Source: Spirometra erinaceieuropaei
Lineage: Eukaryota > Platyhelminthes > Cestoda > Diphyllobothriidea > Diphyllobothriidae
DNA length: 64,000 nt
Direction: 5' to 3'
Assembly: GCA_902702965.1 (NCBI GenBank)
Contig: CACRXP010000088.1
Coordinates: 1,004,902-1,068,901, forward strand
The stretch's first letter is position 1. Every line of letters begins with the position of its first letter. The notes under the pieces were generated by a model. The model saw nothing but the letters and a program-made list of their open reading frames with translations, ran no database searches and was not told where the DNA came from. The position numbers and the translations under genes were made by a program. Below are positions 46,960 through 57,137 of this stretch, in pieces.

Positions 46960-48650
46960 GTAAGTCATTCGTGGAACCTACTTATTGTATGTGAGTAAAT
47001 GCATACCTGTTCATCGGGTGCTGACTTGATGTCTACTAAATCAACCGTACAAATTTAGGATTGGCGTTAATTTAAACTGTCCAGGACTTTTTCAGGACAA
47101 AAACCCTTATTGAGAAGTAGTCCCATTATTATAATTAGAGCGTACCAATTCCACCTTTACTGAATAATGTGTGTTGCAATGGTCACGTAAACTCTTTACT
47201 GAGGATTACGTTTTTTGATTGTTAAGAGTTTATAACTTCGATAAGACACAGACGCCTCAAAACTGTTTTTTTATATTTCAAAAATATATGAACGGCCAAG
47301 AATGTCTAAACCAGTTAATTAGTCGTTCCTTTTTACGTCAAATTAATACGCCGCCTCAGTAGGCAGTAAATCAAGCATCATTTGTTTCAGGAATAACGTT
47401 TATATGCCACAAATGTGTTTTCTCCCATAAATGAGAACTCTTTGCACCCCTTTGTCCTGCAAGCACCGCGATCCGGGTCGAATTCTATCCATTTACACAC
47501 AGAAAAAGATTAAAGAGCAAACGAACTGTTTTTTCCTGTATCGTGCAATAGAAGGCGGATAACGCAGATTCATCATTTGTCTGACATTGGAAAAAGGTAA
47601 CTTTTCGACATGTTCCCACCGATTACGCACCTAACAGTTGGTTCTGAGTTCGACCTATCGAGAGGCTGATGAAGATTTAAGTTTTAACATCTCGATTTAC
47701 GCAAATAAATGCACGGACCTTGCACTTCTACTGAGAAGTGTAAGGCGATATTCATGGAAGCCGCCCTGCTACCGAATTCGATGTGGTACACACTTGACTT
47801 TACAACGTCTAAAATAAAAAGAAGTTTTATTTTTAACTCAAGTGAATATTTTGTCGAATATGTTTTTGATGTTTTAGCGAAATCACCGGAATACTATACG
47901 AAGATTGCAGCTGGTATGAAATTTTTGATTAATGACTGCATACATGGGGAGTTATCTGTTTGTAAGGGGTTAGGAGCCCGGCTGTAATGCTGTTTCTGCG
48001 TATGCTGGAACGCTTAAAGCAACAGTGGGCACTTCTCATCCGCTGAACCACTTTGCCTTTCGAAGCACCGTAGCATATACGCCACACTGTGCATTAATAA
48101 TAAAAGTGAACTTCGGGCGGCGGGTTTAAAAAAGAGATTTTTTGTATTCTTCCCACTTCCAAAAATAATGTACACATATAAGTTTACTGATTAATCGAGA
48201 ACGTATTACTTAATGAAAAGTTACAAATAATAAAATATCCTGCTGCGAAAATCTTAGCACTACTCTGTTAAACAATTGCCATCATAAATACCTCATAAGA
48301 TTTGTGTTTTAATATATAAAATACTAAGTCTAGAGTATTTCGGAACCAGGGTGAAGTTACATTTAAAACTGAGAGCTATGATACGCTATTCCGCTGTATG
48401 TGTGGTGCAGTAGTAAATTTAAATAGAATTAACCGCAAAAGAAGAATATGGAAAACGATTGAGTAAGGAAATTGCGGGAACCTGTCTGAGTACACAGCCC
48501 TTAGCAACAAATTTATTCGATAAAACTACACGCATAAAGGACGAAGTGAATAGTTCTCAAGAACTGAGGCTGAAGCAAAAATTGGCAGCTTGCAATTTCC
48601 AGAAATAACGGTCAAAGACGAAGAGAATAAAAAGCTGAGTTAATATCAAC
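46960..48650 (+). other. Intron sequence, nothing recognised
   Basis: Intron between exons 46915 and 49198. A 92-codon open stretch at 47709-47987 has no splice context or family I can name. Confidence 0.4.
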
Positions 48651-48659
48651 AGTCAGGTA

Positions 48660-49170
48660 TGGGATAACATACAAAAAAAAGAAAAAAATGAAAGACAAAC
48701 AGCAGGAAAAAAAGCAGAAAAAACAACAAGAGAAAAAAGAGACCAACAGAAAACAAAATCATGTATGTTCAAAAAGCTGCATTAAGGATACGCAAGGGAA
48801 GAACGGATGGTAAAAACACTTACAGGGAAAAGAATTATAAAAAGGCTGGAAAAAATGGCGAAAAACAACAAAAAATACGAAAAAAGAAAACGAAAAAAGA
48901 GCAAAAAATTAACAGCAAGCAACGAAGACAAAGAATAAAAAACCACAACAAAGAAAAAACACAAGAATAACGGAAATGAAACAGAAAAATCAGAAGAAAA
49001 AACGGTGCATAAAAAACCATATAATAATGAAGAAAGATACGAGAACGACGCATGAAAAACAAGAAGATACATAAAAGAGACGAAAGGAAATAGAAAAAGG
49101 CGAAACAAAAAAAACATATTAAAGAAAAACACAAAAACACACCGACAGATACCAAAACACAAGAGCGATA
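48660..49170. repeat. A-rich purine low-complexity tract
   Basis: About 500 bases of degenerate aaaga/gaaaaa composition immediately left of the exon array. Its texture is the complement of the T-rich tract at 54055-54480 on the other side. Confidence 0.8.
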
Positions 49171-49197
49171 ACTTCATGTCTGTCCATTTGCATTTAG

Positions 49198-49245
49198 GCA
49201 CGACACCAGAGGAGGAGGCTGAGACGGAGGAGGCAACGACCGAAG
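49198..49245 (+). CDS. Array exon A1 (48 nt)
   Basis: Acceptor catttgcatttag, donor gtaagca. Interior codons TTPEEEAETEEATTE. First of the EEE exons; the intron around it is repeated in each unit. Confidence 0.9.
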
Positions 49246-49538
49246 GTAAGCATGCAAGTGCAAGATTGTGCCACTGACTGTAGGCATGTAGGCATGCATG
49301 AGGCTTCTTGCTTCCTCTGCAGCCTGCAGCCTGCAGCACTGGAAGTACGTAGTGCGATGAGGTAGGGGCGCATCTGCCTAACCCTCTTCCTCATGCCACT
49401 CTCCGTCGCCGCCAACGCCAACGCGCGCCGCACGCATGTGCTTGGCCGGCCAACTCCTCATCTGTAGGAAGGCTCTCAGCCATGCTTGCATCAACCTCAC
49501 ATATATACATACACACATATCCTCATCCAACCCCTCAG

Positions 49539-49703
49539 CCTGCTACTACAAATCCTACTCCATATGCTGCAGCACCAATACCAGTACTACTACTACTACT
49601 GCCACCACTACAACATCTGCTCCTGCATATACTAGTACTGCGGCTACACCAGCCCCCCCCCAGGCGCCATTGGCCAGTCGCCAGCCTTGCAGCTGCTCCT
49701 CAT

Positions 49704-49751
<48 letters not shown>

Positions 49752-49766
49752 TTGGTGGTGGTGGTG
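49539..49766 (+). CDS. Candidate L exon, copy 1 (Thr then Gly)
   Basis: From an acceptor cccctcag, the phase-1 frame reads STNTSTTTTTATTTTSAPAY, then Pro/Cys-rich sequence and a Gly run, to a weak donor gtagtg; 228 nt, phase 1/1. It may equally be intronic microsatellite, since copies 3 and 4 are not in frame. Confidence 0.35.
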
Positions 49767-49931
49767 GTAGTGGGGCAGGCCAGAGACCTGAATGCACATG
49801 ACATGCAAGTTGCGCAGACCTGTTGGTGCGCAGGCTGTGGCTGTACATAATATGTCAGTGCTTCCTGTGTGAACTTGGTGTTTGGCCAATGTGCCTGAAG
49901 GAGATGCTTTCTTCTGCATCTAATTTTGCAG

Positions 49932-49988
49932 TTGGCCAGTCAGAAGGAGAAACGGAGTCCACAACTCTGGTCGGTGGTGAAACAGAAG
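49932..49988 (+). CDS. Array exon V1 (57 nt)
   Basis: Acceptor taattttgcag, donor gtgagta. Interior codons GQSEGETESTTLVGGETE; Val is made at the junction with the A exon. Confidence 0.9.
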
Positions 49989-50064
49989 GTGAGTAAGCAA
50001 TTCGGACACTTTCCTCACAGCACGCCGCCACATTGCAGGCTCAGGTGCAGGAGGAGGGCATTGG

Positions 50065-50153
50065 NNNNNNNNNNNNNNNNNNNNNNNNNNNNNNNNNNNN
50101 NNNNNNNNNNNNNNNNNNNNNNNNNNNNNNNNNNNNNNNNNNNNNNNNNNNNN
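50065..50153. other. Assembly gap (89 N)
   Basis: In the neighbouring unit the same two flanks (gcattgg and tgcatcaacc) are about 450 bases apart and enclose an A exon. The gap is therefore undersized and hides one A exon. Confidence 0.95.
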
Positions 50154-50205
50154 TGCATCAACCTCACATATATACATACACACATATCCTCATCCAACCC
50201 CTCAG

Positions 50206-50418
50206 CCTGCTACTACAAATCCTACTCCATATGCTGCAGCACCAATACCAGTACTACTACTACTACTGCCACCACTACAACATCTGCTCCTGCATATATT
50301 AGTACTGCGGCTACACCAGCCCCCCAGCCGCCATTGGCCAGTCGCCAGCCTTGCAGCTGCTCCTCATGCGGCGGCGGCGGCTGCGGCGGCGGCGGCTGCG
50401 GCGGCGGCGGCGGCGGCG

Positions 50419-50460
<42 letters not shown>

Positions 50461-50469
50461 GTGGTGGTG
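50206..50469 (+). CDS. Candidate L exon, copy 2 (Thr then Gly)
   Basis: Acceptor cccctcag, strong donor gtatgtg; 264 nt in phase 1/1 reading Thr-rich, CSCSSC, then a Gly run with two Cys and one Asp. This is the copy with the best exon properties. Confidence 0.4.
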
Positions 50470-50634
50470 GTATGTGGGCAGGCCAGAGACCTGAATGCAC
50501 ATGACATTCAAGTTGCGCAGACCTGTTGGTGCGCAGGCTGTGGCTGTACATAATATGTCAGTGCTTCCTGTGTGAACTTGGTGTTTGGCCAATGTGCCTG
50601 AAGGAGATGCTTTCTTCTGCATCTTATTTTGCAG

Positions 50635-50691
50635 TTGGCCAGTCAGAAGGAGAAACGGAGTCCACAACTCTGGTCGGTGGTGAAACAGTAG
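50635..50691 (+). CDS. Array exon V2 (57 nt)
   Basis: As V1, with one codon change near the end (ETV instead of ETE). Donor gtgagta. Confidence 0.9.
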   Translation: MASQKEKRSPQLWSVVKQ

Positions 50692-50923
50692 GTGAGTAAG
50701 CAGCAATTGGGACACTTTCCTCACAGCACGCCGCCACATTGCAGGCTCAGGTGCAGGAGGAGTGCATTGGTGTATAGGTTATGCCGCCTACCTTCACTGT
50801 AGACTGTAGACTTGCATCTAATGCTAGCAAGATGCATACCTACGTAGATACCCTGAATAGCCATGTATATACATATGTCCAAACAGAAGCGCGCTTACTT
50901 CATGTCTGTCCATTTGCATTTAG

Positions 50924-50971
50924 GCACGACACCAGAGGAGGAGGCTGAGACGGAGGAGGCAACGACCGAAC
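50924..50971 (+). CDS. Array exon A (unit 3, 48 nt)
   Basis: Same as A1 except that the last base is C, so the junction with V3 gives Leu rather than Val. Donor gtaagca. Confidence 0.9.
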
Positions 50972-51266
50972 GTAAGCATGCAAGTGCAAGATTGTGCCAC
51001 TGACTGTAGGCATGTAGGCATGCATGAGGCTTCTTGCTTCCTCTGCAGCCTGCAGCCTGCAGCACTGGAAGTACGTAGTGCGATGAGGTAGGGGCGCATC
51101 TGCCTAACCCTCTTCCTCATGCCACTCTCCGTCGCCGCCAACGCCAACGCGCGCCGCACGCATGTGCTTGGCCGGCCAACTCCTCATCTGTAGGAAGGCT
51201 CTCAGCCATGCTTGCATCAACCTCACATATATACATACACACACATATCCTCATCCAACCCCTCAG

Positions 51267-51478
51267 CCTGCTACTACAAATCCTACTCCATATGCTGCAG
51301 CACCAATACCAGTTCTACTACTACTACTACTACTATTGCCACCACTAAAACATCTGCTCCTGCATATACTAGTACTGCGGATACACCAGCCCCCCCAGCC
51401 GCCATTGGCCAGTCGCCAGCCTTGCAGCTGCTCCTCATGCCGCGGCGGCGGCGGCGGCGGCGGCGGCGGTGGTGGTTG
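51267..51478 (+). pseudogene. L segment, copy 3 (out of frame)
   Basis: One extra C in the poly-C run before agccgcc moves the frame from Gly to Arg codons, and the donor region reads ggttggtgggc. Not a multiple of three with any good donor, so either non-coding or broken. Confidence 0.4.
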
Positions 51479-51639
51479 GTGGGCAGGCCAGAGACCTGAA
51501 TGCACATGACATGCAAGTTGCGCAGACCTGTTGGTGCGCAGTCTGTGGCTGTACATAATATGTCAGTGCTTCCTGTGTGAACTTGGTGTTTGGCCAATGT
51601 GCCTGAAGGAGATGCTTTCTTCTGCATCTTATTTTGCAG

Positions 51640-51696
51640 TTGGCCAGTCAGAAGGAGAAACGGAGTCCACAACTCTGGTCGGTGGTGAAACAGAAG
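51640..51696 (+). CDS. Array exon V3 (57 nt)
   Basis: Acceptor cttattttgcag, donor gtgagta; same peptide as V1. Confidence 0.9.
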
Positions 51697-51920
51697 GTGA
51701 GTAAGCAGCAATTGGGACACTTTCCTCACAGCACGCCGCCACATTGCAGGCTCAGGTGCAGGAGGAGGGCATTGGTGTATGGGTTATGCCGCCTACCTTC
51801 ACTGTAGACTGTAGACATGCATCTAATGCTAGCAAGATGCATACCTACGTAGATACCCTGAATAGCCATGTATGTCCAAACAGAAGCGCGCTTACTTCAT
51901 GTCTGTCCATTTGCATTTAG

Positions 51921-51968
51921 GCACGACACCAGAGGAGGAGGCTGAGACGGAGGAGGCAACGACCGAAG
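51921..51968 (+). CDS. Array exon A (unit 4, 48 nt)
   Basis: Same peptide as A1; acceptor catttgcatttag, donor gtaagca. Confidence 0.9.
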
Positions 51969-52270
51969 GTAAGCATGCAAGTGCAAGATTGTGCCACTGA
52001 CTGTAGGCATGTAGGCATGCATGAGGCTTCTTGCTTACTCTGCAGCCAGCAACCTGCAGCCTGTAGCACTGGAAGTACGTAGTGCGATGAGGTAGGGGCG
52101 CATGTGCATAACCCTCTTCCTCATGCCACTCTCCGTCGCCGCCAACGCCAACGAGCGCCGCACGCATGTGCTTGGCCGGCCAACTCCTCATATGTAGGAA
52201 GGCTCTCAGCCATGCTTGCATCAACCTCACATATATACATACACACACATATCCTCATCCAACCCCTCAG

Positions 52271-52316
52271 CCTGCTACTACAAATCCTACTCCATATGCT
52301 GCAACACCAATACCAG

Positions 52317-52381
<65 letters not shown>

Positions 52382-52484
52382 TTGCCACCACTACAACATC
52401 TGCTCCTGCATATACTAGTACTGCGGCTACACCAGCCCCCCCAGCCGACATTGGCCAGTCGCCAGCCTTGCAGCTACTACTCAT

Positions 52485-52541
<57 letters not shown>

Positions 52542-52550
52542 GTGGTGGTG
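52271..52550 (+). pseudogene. L segment, copy 4 (expanded, out of frame)
   Basis: Contains a long (CTA)n run at 52316-52380 and about 16 GGC triplets, with a good gtatgtg donor, but 280 nt is not a multiple of three from the acceptor used for copies 1 and 2. Confidence 0.4.
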
Positions 52551-52715
52551 GTATGTGGGCAGGCCAGAGACCTGAATGCATATGACATTCAAGTTGCGCA
52601 GACCTGTTGGTGCGCAGGCTGTGGCTGTACATAATATGTCAGTGCTTCCTGTGTGAACTTGGTGTTTGGCCAATGTGCCTGAAGGAGATGCTTTCTTCTG
52701 CATCTTATTTTGCAG

Positions 52716-52772
52716 TTGGCCAGTCAGAAGGAGAAACGGAGTCCACAACTCTGGTCGGTGGTGAAACAGAAG
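52716..52772 (+). CDS. Array exon V4 (57 nt)
   Basis: Acceptor cttattttgcag, donor gtgagta; same peptide as V1. Confidence 0.9.
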
Positions 52773-53000
52773 GTGAGTAAGCAATTCGGACACTTTCCTC
52801 ATAGCACGCCGCCACATTGCAGGCTCAGGTGCAGGAGGAGGGCATTGGTGTATAGGTTATGCCGCCTACCTTCACTGTAGACTGTAGACATGCATCTAAT
52901 GCTAGCAAGATGCATACCTACGTAGATACCTAAATAGCCATGTATATACATATGTCCAAACAGAAGCGCGCTTACTGCATGTCTGTCCATTTGCATTTAG

Positions 53001-53048
53001 GCACGACACCAGAGGAGGAGGCTGAGACGGGGGAGGCAACGACCGAAG
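53001..53048 (+). CDS. Array exon A (unit 5, 48 nt)
   Basis: As A1 with one Glu to Gly change (ETGEATTE). Confidence 0.9.
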
Positions 53049-53350
53049 GTAAGCATGCAAGTGCAAGATTGTGCCACTGACTGTAGGCATGTAGGCATGC
53101 ATGAGGCTTCTTGCTTCCTCTGCAGCCTGCAGCCGGCAGCCTGCAGCACTGGAAGTACGTAGTGCGATGAGGTAGGGGCGCATCTGCCTAACCCTCTTCC
53201 TCATGCCACTCTCCGTCGCCGCCAACGCCAACGCGCGCCGCACGCATGTGCTTGGCCGGCCAACTCCTCATCTGTAGGAAGGCTCTCAGCCATGCTTGCA
53301 TCAACCTCACATATATACATACACACACATATCCTCATCCAACCCCTCAG

Positions 53351-53536
53351 ACTGCTACTACAAATTTTACTCCATATGCTGCAGCACCAATACCAGCACT
53401 ACTACTACTACTACTGCCACCACTACAACATCTGCTCCTGCATATACTAGTACTGCGGCTACACCAGCCCCCCCAGCCGACATTGGCCAGTCGCCAGCCT
53501 TGCAGCTGCTCCTCATGCGGCAGCGGCGGCGGCGGC
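53351..53536 (+). CDS. Candidate L segment, copy 5 (contracted)
   Basis: 186 nt to a gtaggt donor would be phase 1/1, but the poly-C run gives the Arg frame, as in copies 3 and 4. Shortest GGC run of the set. Confidence 0.25.
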
Positions 53537-53711
53537 GTAGGTGGTGGTAGTTGGGCAGGCCAGAGACCTGAATGCACATGACATGCAATTTGCGCAGTCC
53601 TGTTGGTGCGCAGGCAGTGGCTGTACATAATATGTCAGTGCTTCCTGTGTGAACTTGGTGTTTGGCCAATGTGCCTGAAGGAGATTCTTTCTTCTGCATC
53701 TTATTTTGCAG

Positions 53712-53768
53712 TTGGCCAGTCAGAAGGAGTAACGGAGTCCACAACTGTGGTCGGTGGTGAAACAGAAG
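53712..53768 (+). CDS. Array exon V5 (57 nt)
   Basis: As V1 with E to V and L to V changes (GQSEGVTESTTVVGGETE). Donor gtgagta. Confidence 0.9.
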
Positions 53769-53988
53769 GTGAGTAAGCAATTCGGACACTTTCCTCACAG
53801 CACGCCGCCACATTGTAGGCTCAGGTGCAGGAGGAGTGCATTGGTTATGCCGCATACCTTCACTGTAGACTGTAGACATGCATCTAATGCTAGCATCATG
53901 CATACCTACGTAGATACCTAAATGGCCATGTATATACATATGTCCAAACAGAAGCGCGCTTACTTCATGTCTGTCCATTTGCATTTAG

Positions 53989-54036
53989 GCACGACACCAG
54001 AGGAGGAGGCTGAGACGGAGGAGGCAACGACCGAAG
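53989..54036 (+). CDS. Array exon A, last copy (48 nt)
   Basis: Same peptide as A1. The unit similarity breaks off about 17 bases into its intron, where the T-rich tract begins. Confidence 0.9.
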
Positions 54037-54054
54037 GTAAGCATGCAAGTGCAT

Positions 54055-54480
54055 TCTTCTTCTCTGTTTTTTTAATTTGTTGCTTTTCATTATTCCTCTT
54101 TCTTTTTTTTCTCGGTTCTTTTGTTCTCTTTTTTTCGCGTTTTGTGTAATGTGTTTCTTTTATTCAGTTATTTTTTTGGTCGACATTTTGCACATTTTTT
54201 TCTCCCTTTTTTGTTCTTTTTTTTCCGTATTCCTTCGTTGCCTTTTAAATTTCTCGTGCTTATTTTTTATTTTTTTGTTATTTTTTTGTTATCCTTGGAG
54301 ATTATTTCATGTCTTTTTGTTTGCGTTTTCTTTGTTTTTTTTCGGCCTTTCTGCGTCCTTTTTTTATTATTTTTTTTCTCCCTTTTCTCTTGTGCGCTTT
54401 TCGCGATGAATTTCTGCACGATTTCTCCCCTTTTTTCTTTTAATTTATGCTGTTTCTTCCTGTTTATTTATTATAGCTTT
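54055..54480. repeat. T-rich pyrimidine low-complexity tract
   Basis: Degenerate tttct/ttttt sequence starting right after the last array exon's donor region; mirror partner in composition of 48660-49170. Its ORFs (Phe/Leu-rich) are artefacts. Confidence 0.8.
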
Positions 54481-54663
54481 TCACCTGACTCTCCGCCTCT
54501 ATGCTATCATGGTTTTTTTCAATCCTTCTGCCCTATCTGGCACTCATAATGGACTAAGCACGGAATATTCCCCTCAGCTACTTTAGCATTATGCATTTTG
54601 TGAAAATTACTACGAAGCCATTTTTTCTCTCGTAATTTTAAACAATTTTATTGAATTCGGAAG

Positions 54664-54779
54664 TTTGTCGGTTCAAATGTGAAGACGGAGAATGTGTCCG
54701 TTGCACAAAGGAGGACCTTGCTCGTGGAGGCTCGGCCTGTTATCAAAGAGCAGCATGCGACCTATTGTGCGCGATGTAA
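54664..54779 (+). CDS. Terminal Cys-rich exon with stop
   Basis: Acceptor ttattgaattcggaag; phase 1 entry gives Val then CRFKCEDGECVRC, a Gly/Ser link and CYQRAACDLLCAM before TAA. Seven Cys in 37 residues suggest a small disulphide-bonded domain. The stop overlaps a consensus donor (gtaagc at 54776), so splicing onward is possible but would leave in phase 2, unlike all other exons. No AATAAA was noticed until 55978. Confidence 0.65.
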
Positions 54780-56900
54780 GCAGCCTTTATTCTTGTCATG
54801 TTTGGATCTGGCATCTACTTAGGTAACTTCTGTTTCTTGTGAAAGTGTCGCGCCTGGATAATATTCTTGTTCGGGAAGTATATGTAATTATAGTACGGAA
54901 AATGAAATCATCATGCAGTGCTGTAAGAATAAGATGGACCCCCGAGGAGTGTTCTCACTCTGTGTTTTACCTTTCATACAAAACTTATGAGGAGAAATTA
55001 TCCATTTGAAATTGCTGCTTATTATAAATCAAGGTCACTCGTAGATATTCTCTAAGTAGATTCAGCACTCCCGAAAAAGTGAAACAGTACAAGCCATCTA
55101 ACCCGCACTATGGAGAAGTACTCCTTACGCAGAAGGGTACGTCAGTCGATCGGAAGAAAATTGAGTTATTCAGAAAACCAAATCGACACTAAAGGTTTAA
55201 ATGATGATAACCGTTGAGACCATCCAGCAGCATAGGATACGACCCCTTGGCTACCGGGTAGGAACTAATTGTGTCAAATTGGGGAAAGGACCAACGGACA
55301 GAGAAAGGAGTCTCCGAACTCAAACTAACCGCGTGACCTTCGAATTCCCTGGTTAGAGCTTTGAATCAGTTTATGTCGAGGTAGCATACAGAGAAGATAG
55401 ATGGTGAGCAAACCAACTGGAGGAGTCTTGTTTGGTGTACGGCATGCAGCGAGTGTGACTTTGCAATTCCACAAAGGAAGCAGGAGCAAGGTTATGCAAT
55501 AACCCATAAACTATATAACGATGGTTTTGCCCTAAACTTATAATAGACCGCTAATGAACGGCGGCACTTCCTATTTGCAACTTAGGTCGTCAGCTAGGCA
55601 GATAACCCTCAACAAATCCCTTTCGTATAATGGTGCTCTGAAAACAATCGCAACGTTATTATCATTAATGCATTAATTTGACAGCATTCAACAGTACTTC
55701 AGTAGAGTTCCTGTGTCCTTAAACGAAAAGACTTCAAAACGCATTCTAAACCAAAGCCCTTCATGTTCTGTCATTTTTAATTCCTCGGTCCTCATATATA
55801 CTTGAAAAGCCCATTTTCCTGAAGACCGTAAAACAGTATATAATATCTTCCCTTTTCAATTTTAGATGAAACTTTCCGTTTTTGTCTGGAAGCATCGCTT
55901 TGAGCTACCCTCCATAGAAACGATCGAACTTAAAATTTATTGCGCAAAAAATGCTTTTTGTGCACTCATCATGCCTAAATAAAGTTTTTTTTTCATTTGA
56001 GGTTAGCCACTCAATCATGCCTAATTGCTGTCGTTTTCAAACGTGTAAAGTTATATTGCACCTTTCCCGATACTCTTTAGCAGGCAGAAGAGGTGGTAGA
56101 TTAGTCTTTGTGCACCAGCCGTACAGAGTGGAATTCGGACGTATACAAAGCACAATTAGAGGTATGAGGAGGTAAATAAACTTTTGGAGCTCAGTGAAAC
56201 CTTATTAGCCTGCAGTGAGGAAACCACTATGGAATTCTCTAAAAATTCACTCTGGTTTTCTGTGCGGACGATTTTACGTATACGCTTGATATTAGATACG
56301 GGACCGTCATATAAATGAAACGGCGGGTATTTAAGCTAACAGACACAGAGCGGCAGTTAGTACGTCCGGCTTAAGAAAATATTTCGACACCAGATGTCTT
56401 ATACTCAGGTATCCTGGCATTTCTACCTCAGCCTCGAGAGGCCAAACTAGGGGGGGGACGTCAAACCGTAAATGCGTTTAATTAGTATAAGCAAACCACA
56501 ATCAACCCCTCAGTTAAAGACGCATCTGCTCAGCGATATGGTAATTACGGTTCAGTCACTTTTGATAGCCCAGTGTGCAAAAGTACCGGACGTGTTCGCA
56601 ATGGACGTCTGTGTTTTCTTAAAAGCCTGCCTTCTTCTGTTATGCTTAGACTAGGAGCAAAGGGCTGTCACAGTACTCCGAGTTAAGGCCGAAGGTCAAC
56701 TTACAAAGGACGCCGAAGGCAAATGCGATGTTAAAACACTTGAGTGGTAAGGCGGGCAGGAAAGCAGACTCGAAGGCCGCTACGAATGTTGCGAATGCCA
56801 GCGGAATTTGAGGAGTTTGTGTTTGGGGCGGTAGGGCGAAGTGGGGTAGGGGAGGGTTAGCAAGGTACGCATGGAATAGGGGGGAATATGGGATAGGGGA
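54780..56900 (+). other. Downstream region, little recognised
   Basis: Contains AATAAA at 55978-55983, the first I noticed after the stop. A stretch at 55130-55260 resembles the dispersed repeat at 25636. No clear gene. Confidence 0.4.
56084..56161 (+). CDS. Candidate exon, basic (78 nt)
   Basis: Acceptor tactctttagcag (NAGNAG), donor gtatgag, 78 nt in phase 1/1 reading RRGGRLVFVHQPYRVEFGR and more. Good splice signals, but the Arg-rich peptide is unlike the rest of the gene. It could belong to another transcript or be chance. Confidence 0.25.
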
Positions 56901-56909
56901 GATGAAGGA

Positions 56910-57137
56910 TCACGGGAAGAGGAGGTTAGCGCAGTGTTGTCCATGGACCAGGTCCGACGGCCCCTCTGCAACAGCAGCCTTGACCCGATCGACACTGACT
57001 ATGTCCTCCTTGTCACCACGATGGGCGCGGCCGGTTTTAGCACTGAGTGAGAGCACGCGGATCGGTCCTTGGTAGGGTGACTTCAGCGGCTTTTGGACAC
57101 CAGCCCTCCGAACAAACACTCGGGTGCAGTTGGCCAA
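56910..57137 (-). pseudogene. Integrase C-terminal part
   Basis: CTRVFVRRAGVQKPLKSPY, then GPIRVL and DIVSVDRVKAAV: the C-terminal chromatin/DNA-binding tail of a Ty3/gypsy integrase. Confidence 0.85.

Larger units (their letters stand above)
49198..54036 (+). repeat. Tandem array of ~1-kb exon-bearing units
   Basis: Units carry, in order, an A exon (EEE), a Thr/Gly-coding or intronic L segment with CTA and GGC repeats, and a V exon (GQSEGE). Spacing between A exons is 997, 1080 and 988 bases where intact. Introns are almost identical between units, so the array is recent or homogenised. The last unit ends with an A exon only. A gap collapses part of the first two units. Confidence 0.9.
2130..54779 (+). 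other. Micro-exon gene, all exons phase 1/1 (gene span)
   Basis: Span of one predicted gene built from 47 small exons and a terminal exon. I found them as short open stretches between a pyrimidine tract plus AG and a GT (rarely GC) donor. Each internal exon is a multiple of 3, enters with two bases of a split codon and leaves with one. Joining them in order gives no stop at any junction not crossed by an N gap. The product is about 840 residues, rich in Thr, Ser, Asp and Glu, with many N-X-S/T sequons (NAS, NIS, NVT, NIT, NFS, NAT, NTT), which suggests a secreted or surface glycoprotein. Exon kinds: T (Thr/Ser-rich), A (acidic, usually ending in T), W (begins GG; T|GG makes Trp). No start codon or signal-peptide exon was found, so the 5' end is missing. 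Architecture resembles flatworm micro-exon genes; I recognise no family, and function is unknown. Confidence 0.75.

Noticed and set aside
47709..47987. 92-codon ORF as an independent gene
   Set aside because: Looks protein-like but has no family I recognise and lies in an intron; chance or an old insertion cannot be told apart.
48782..49339. 185-codon minus-strand Phe/Leu-rich ORF that looks like a membrane protein
   Set aside because: Antisense translation of the A-rich low-complexity tract; no stable motif.
50745..50778. Extra exon GSGAGG after each V exon (acceptor cacattgcag)
   Set aside because: The acceptor is good in most copies, but no donor gives a symmetric exon in all units; copy 5 has a changed acceptor (tgtag) and a deletion.
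49240..53640. Long Leu, Arg, Val and Pro ORFs on both strands in the array
   Set aside because: They are frame shadows of the CTA and GGC trinucleotide repeats and change frame from unit to unit.
54077..54549. Phe-rich plus-strand ORFs resembling membrane proteins
   Set aside because: Direct translation of a T-rich tract; artefact of composition.
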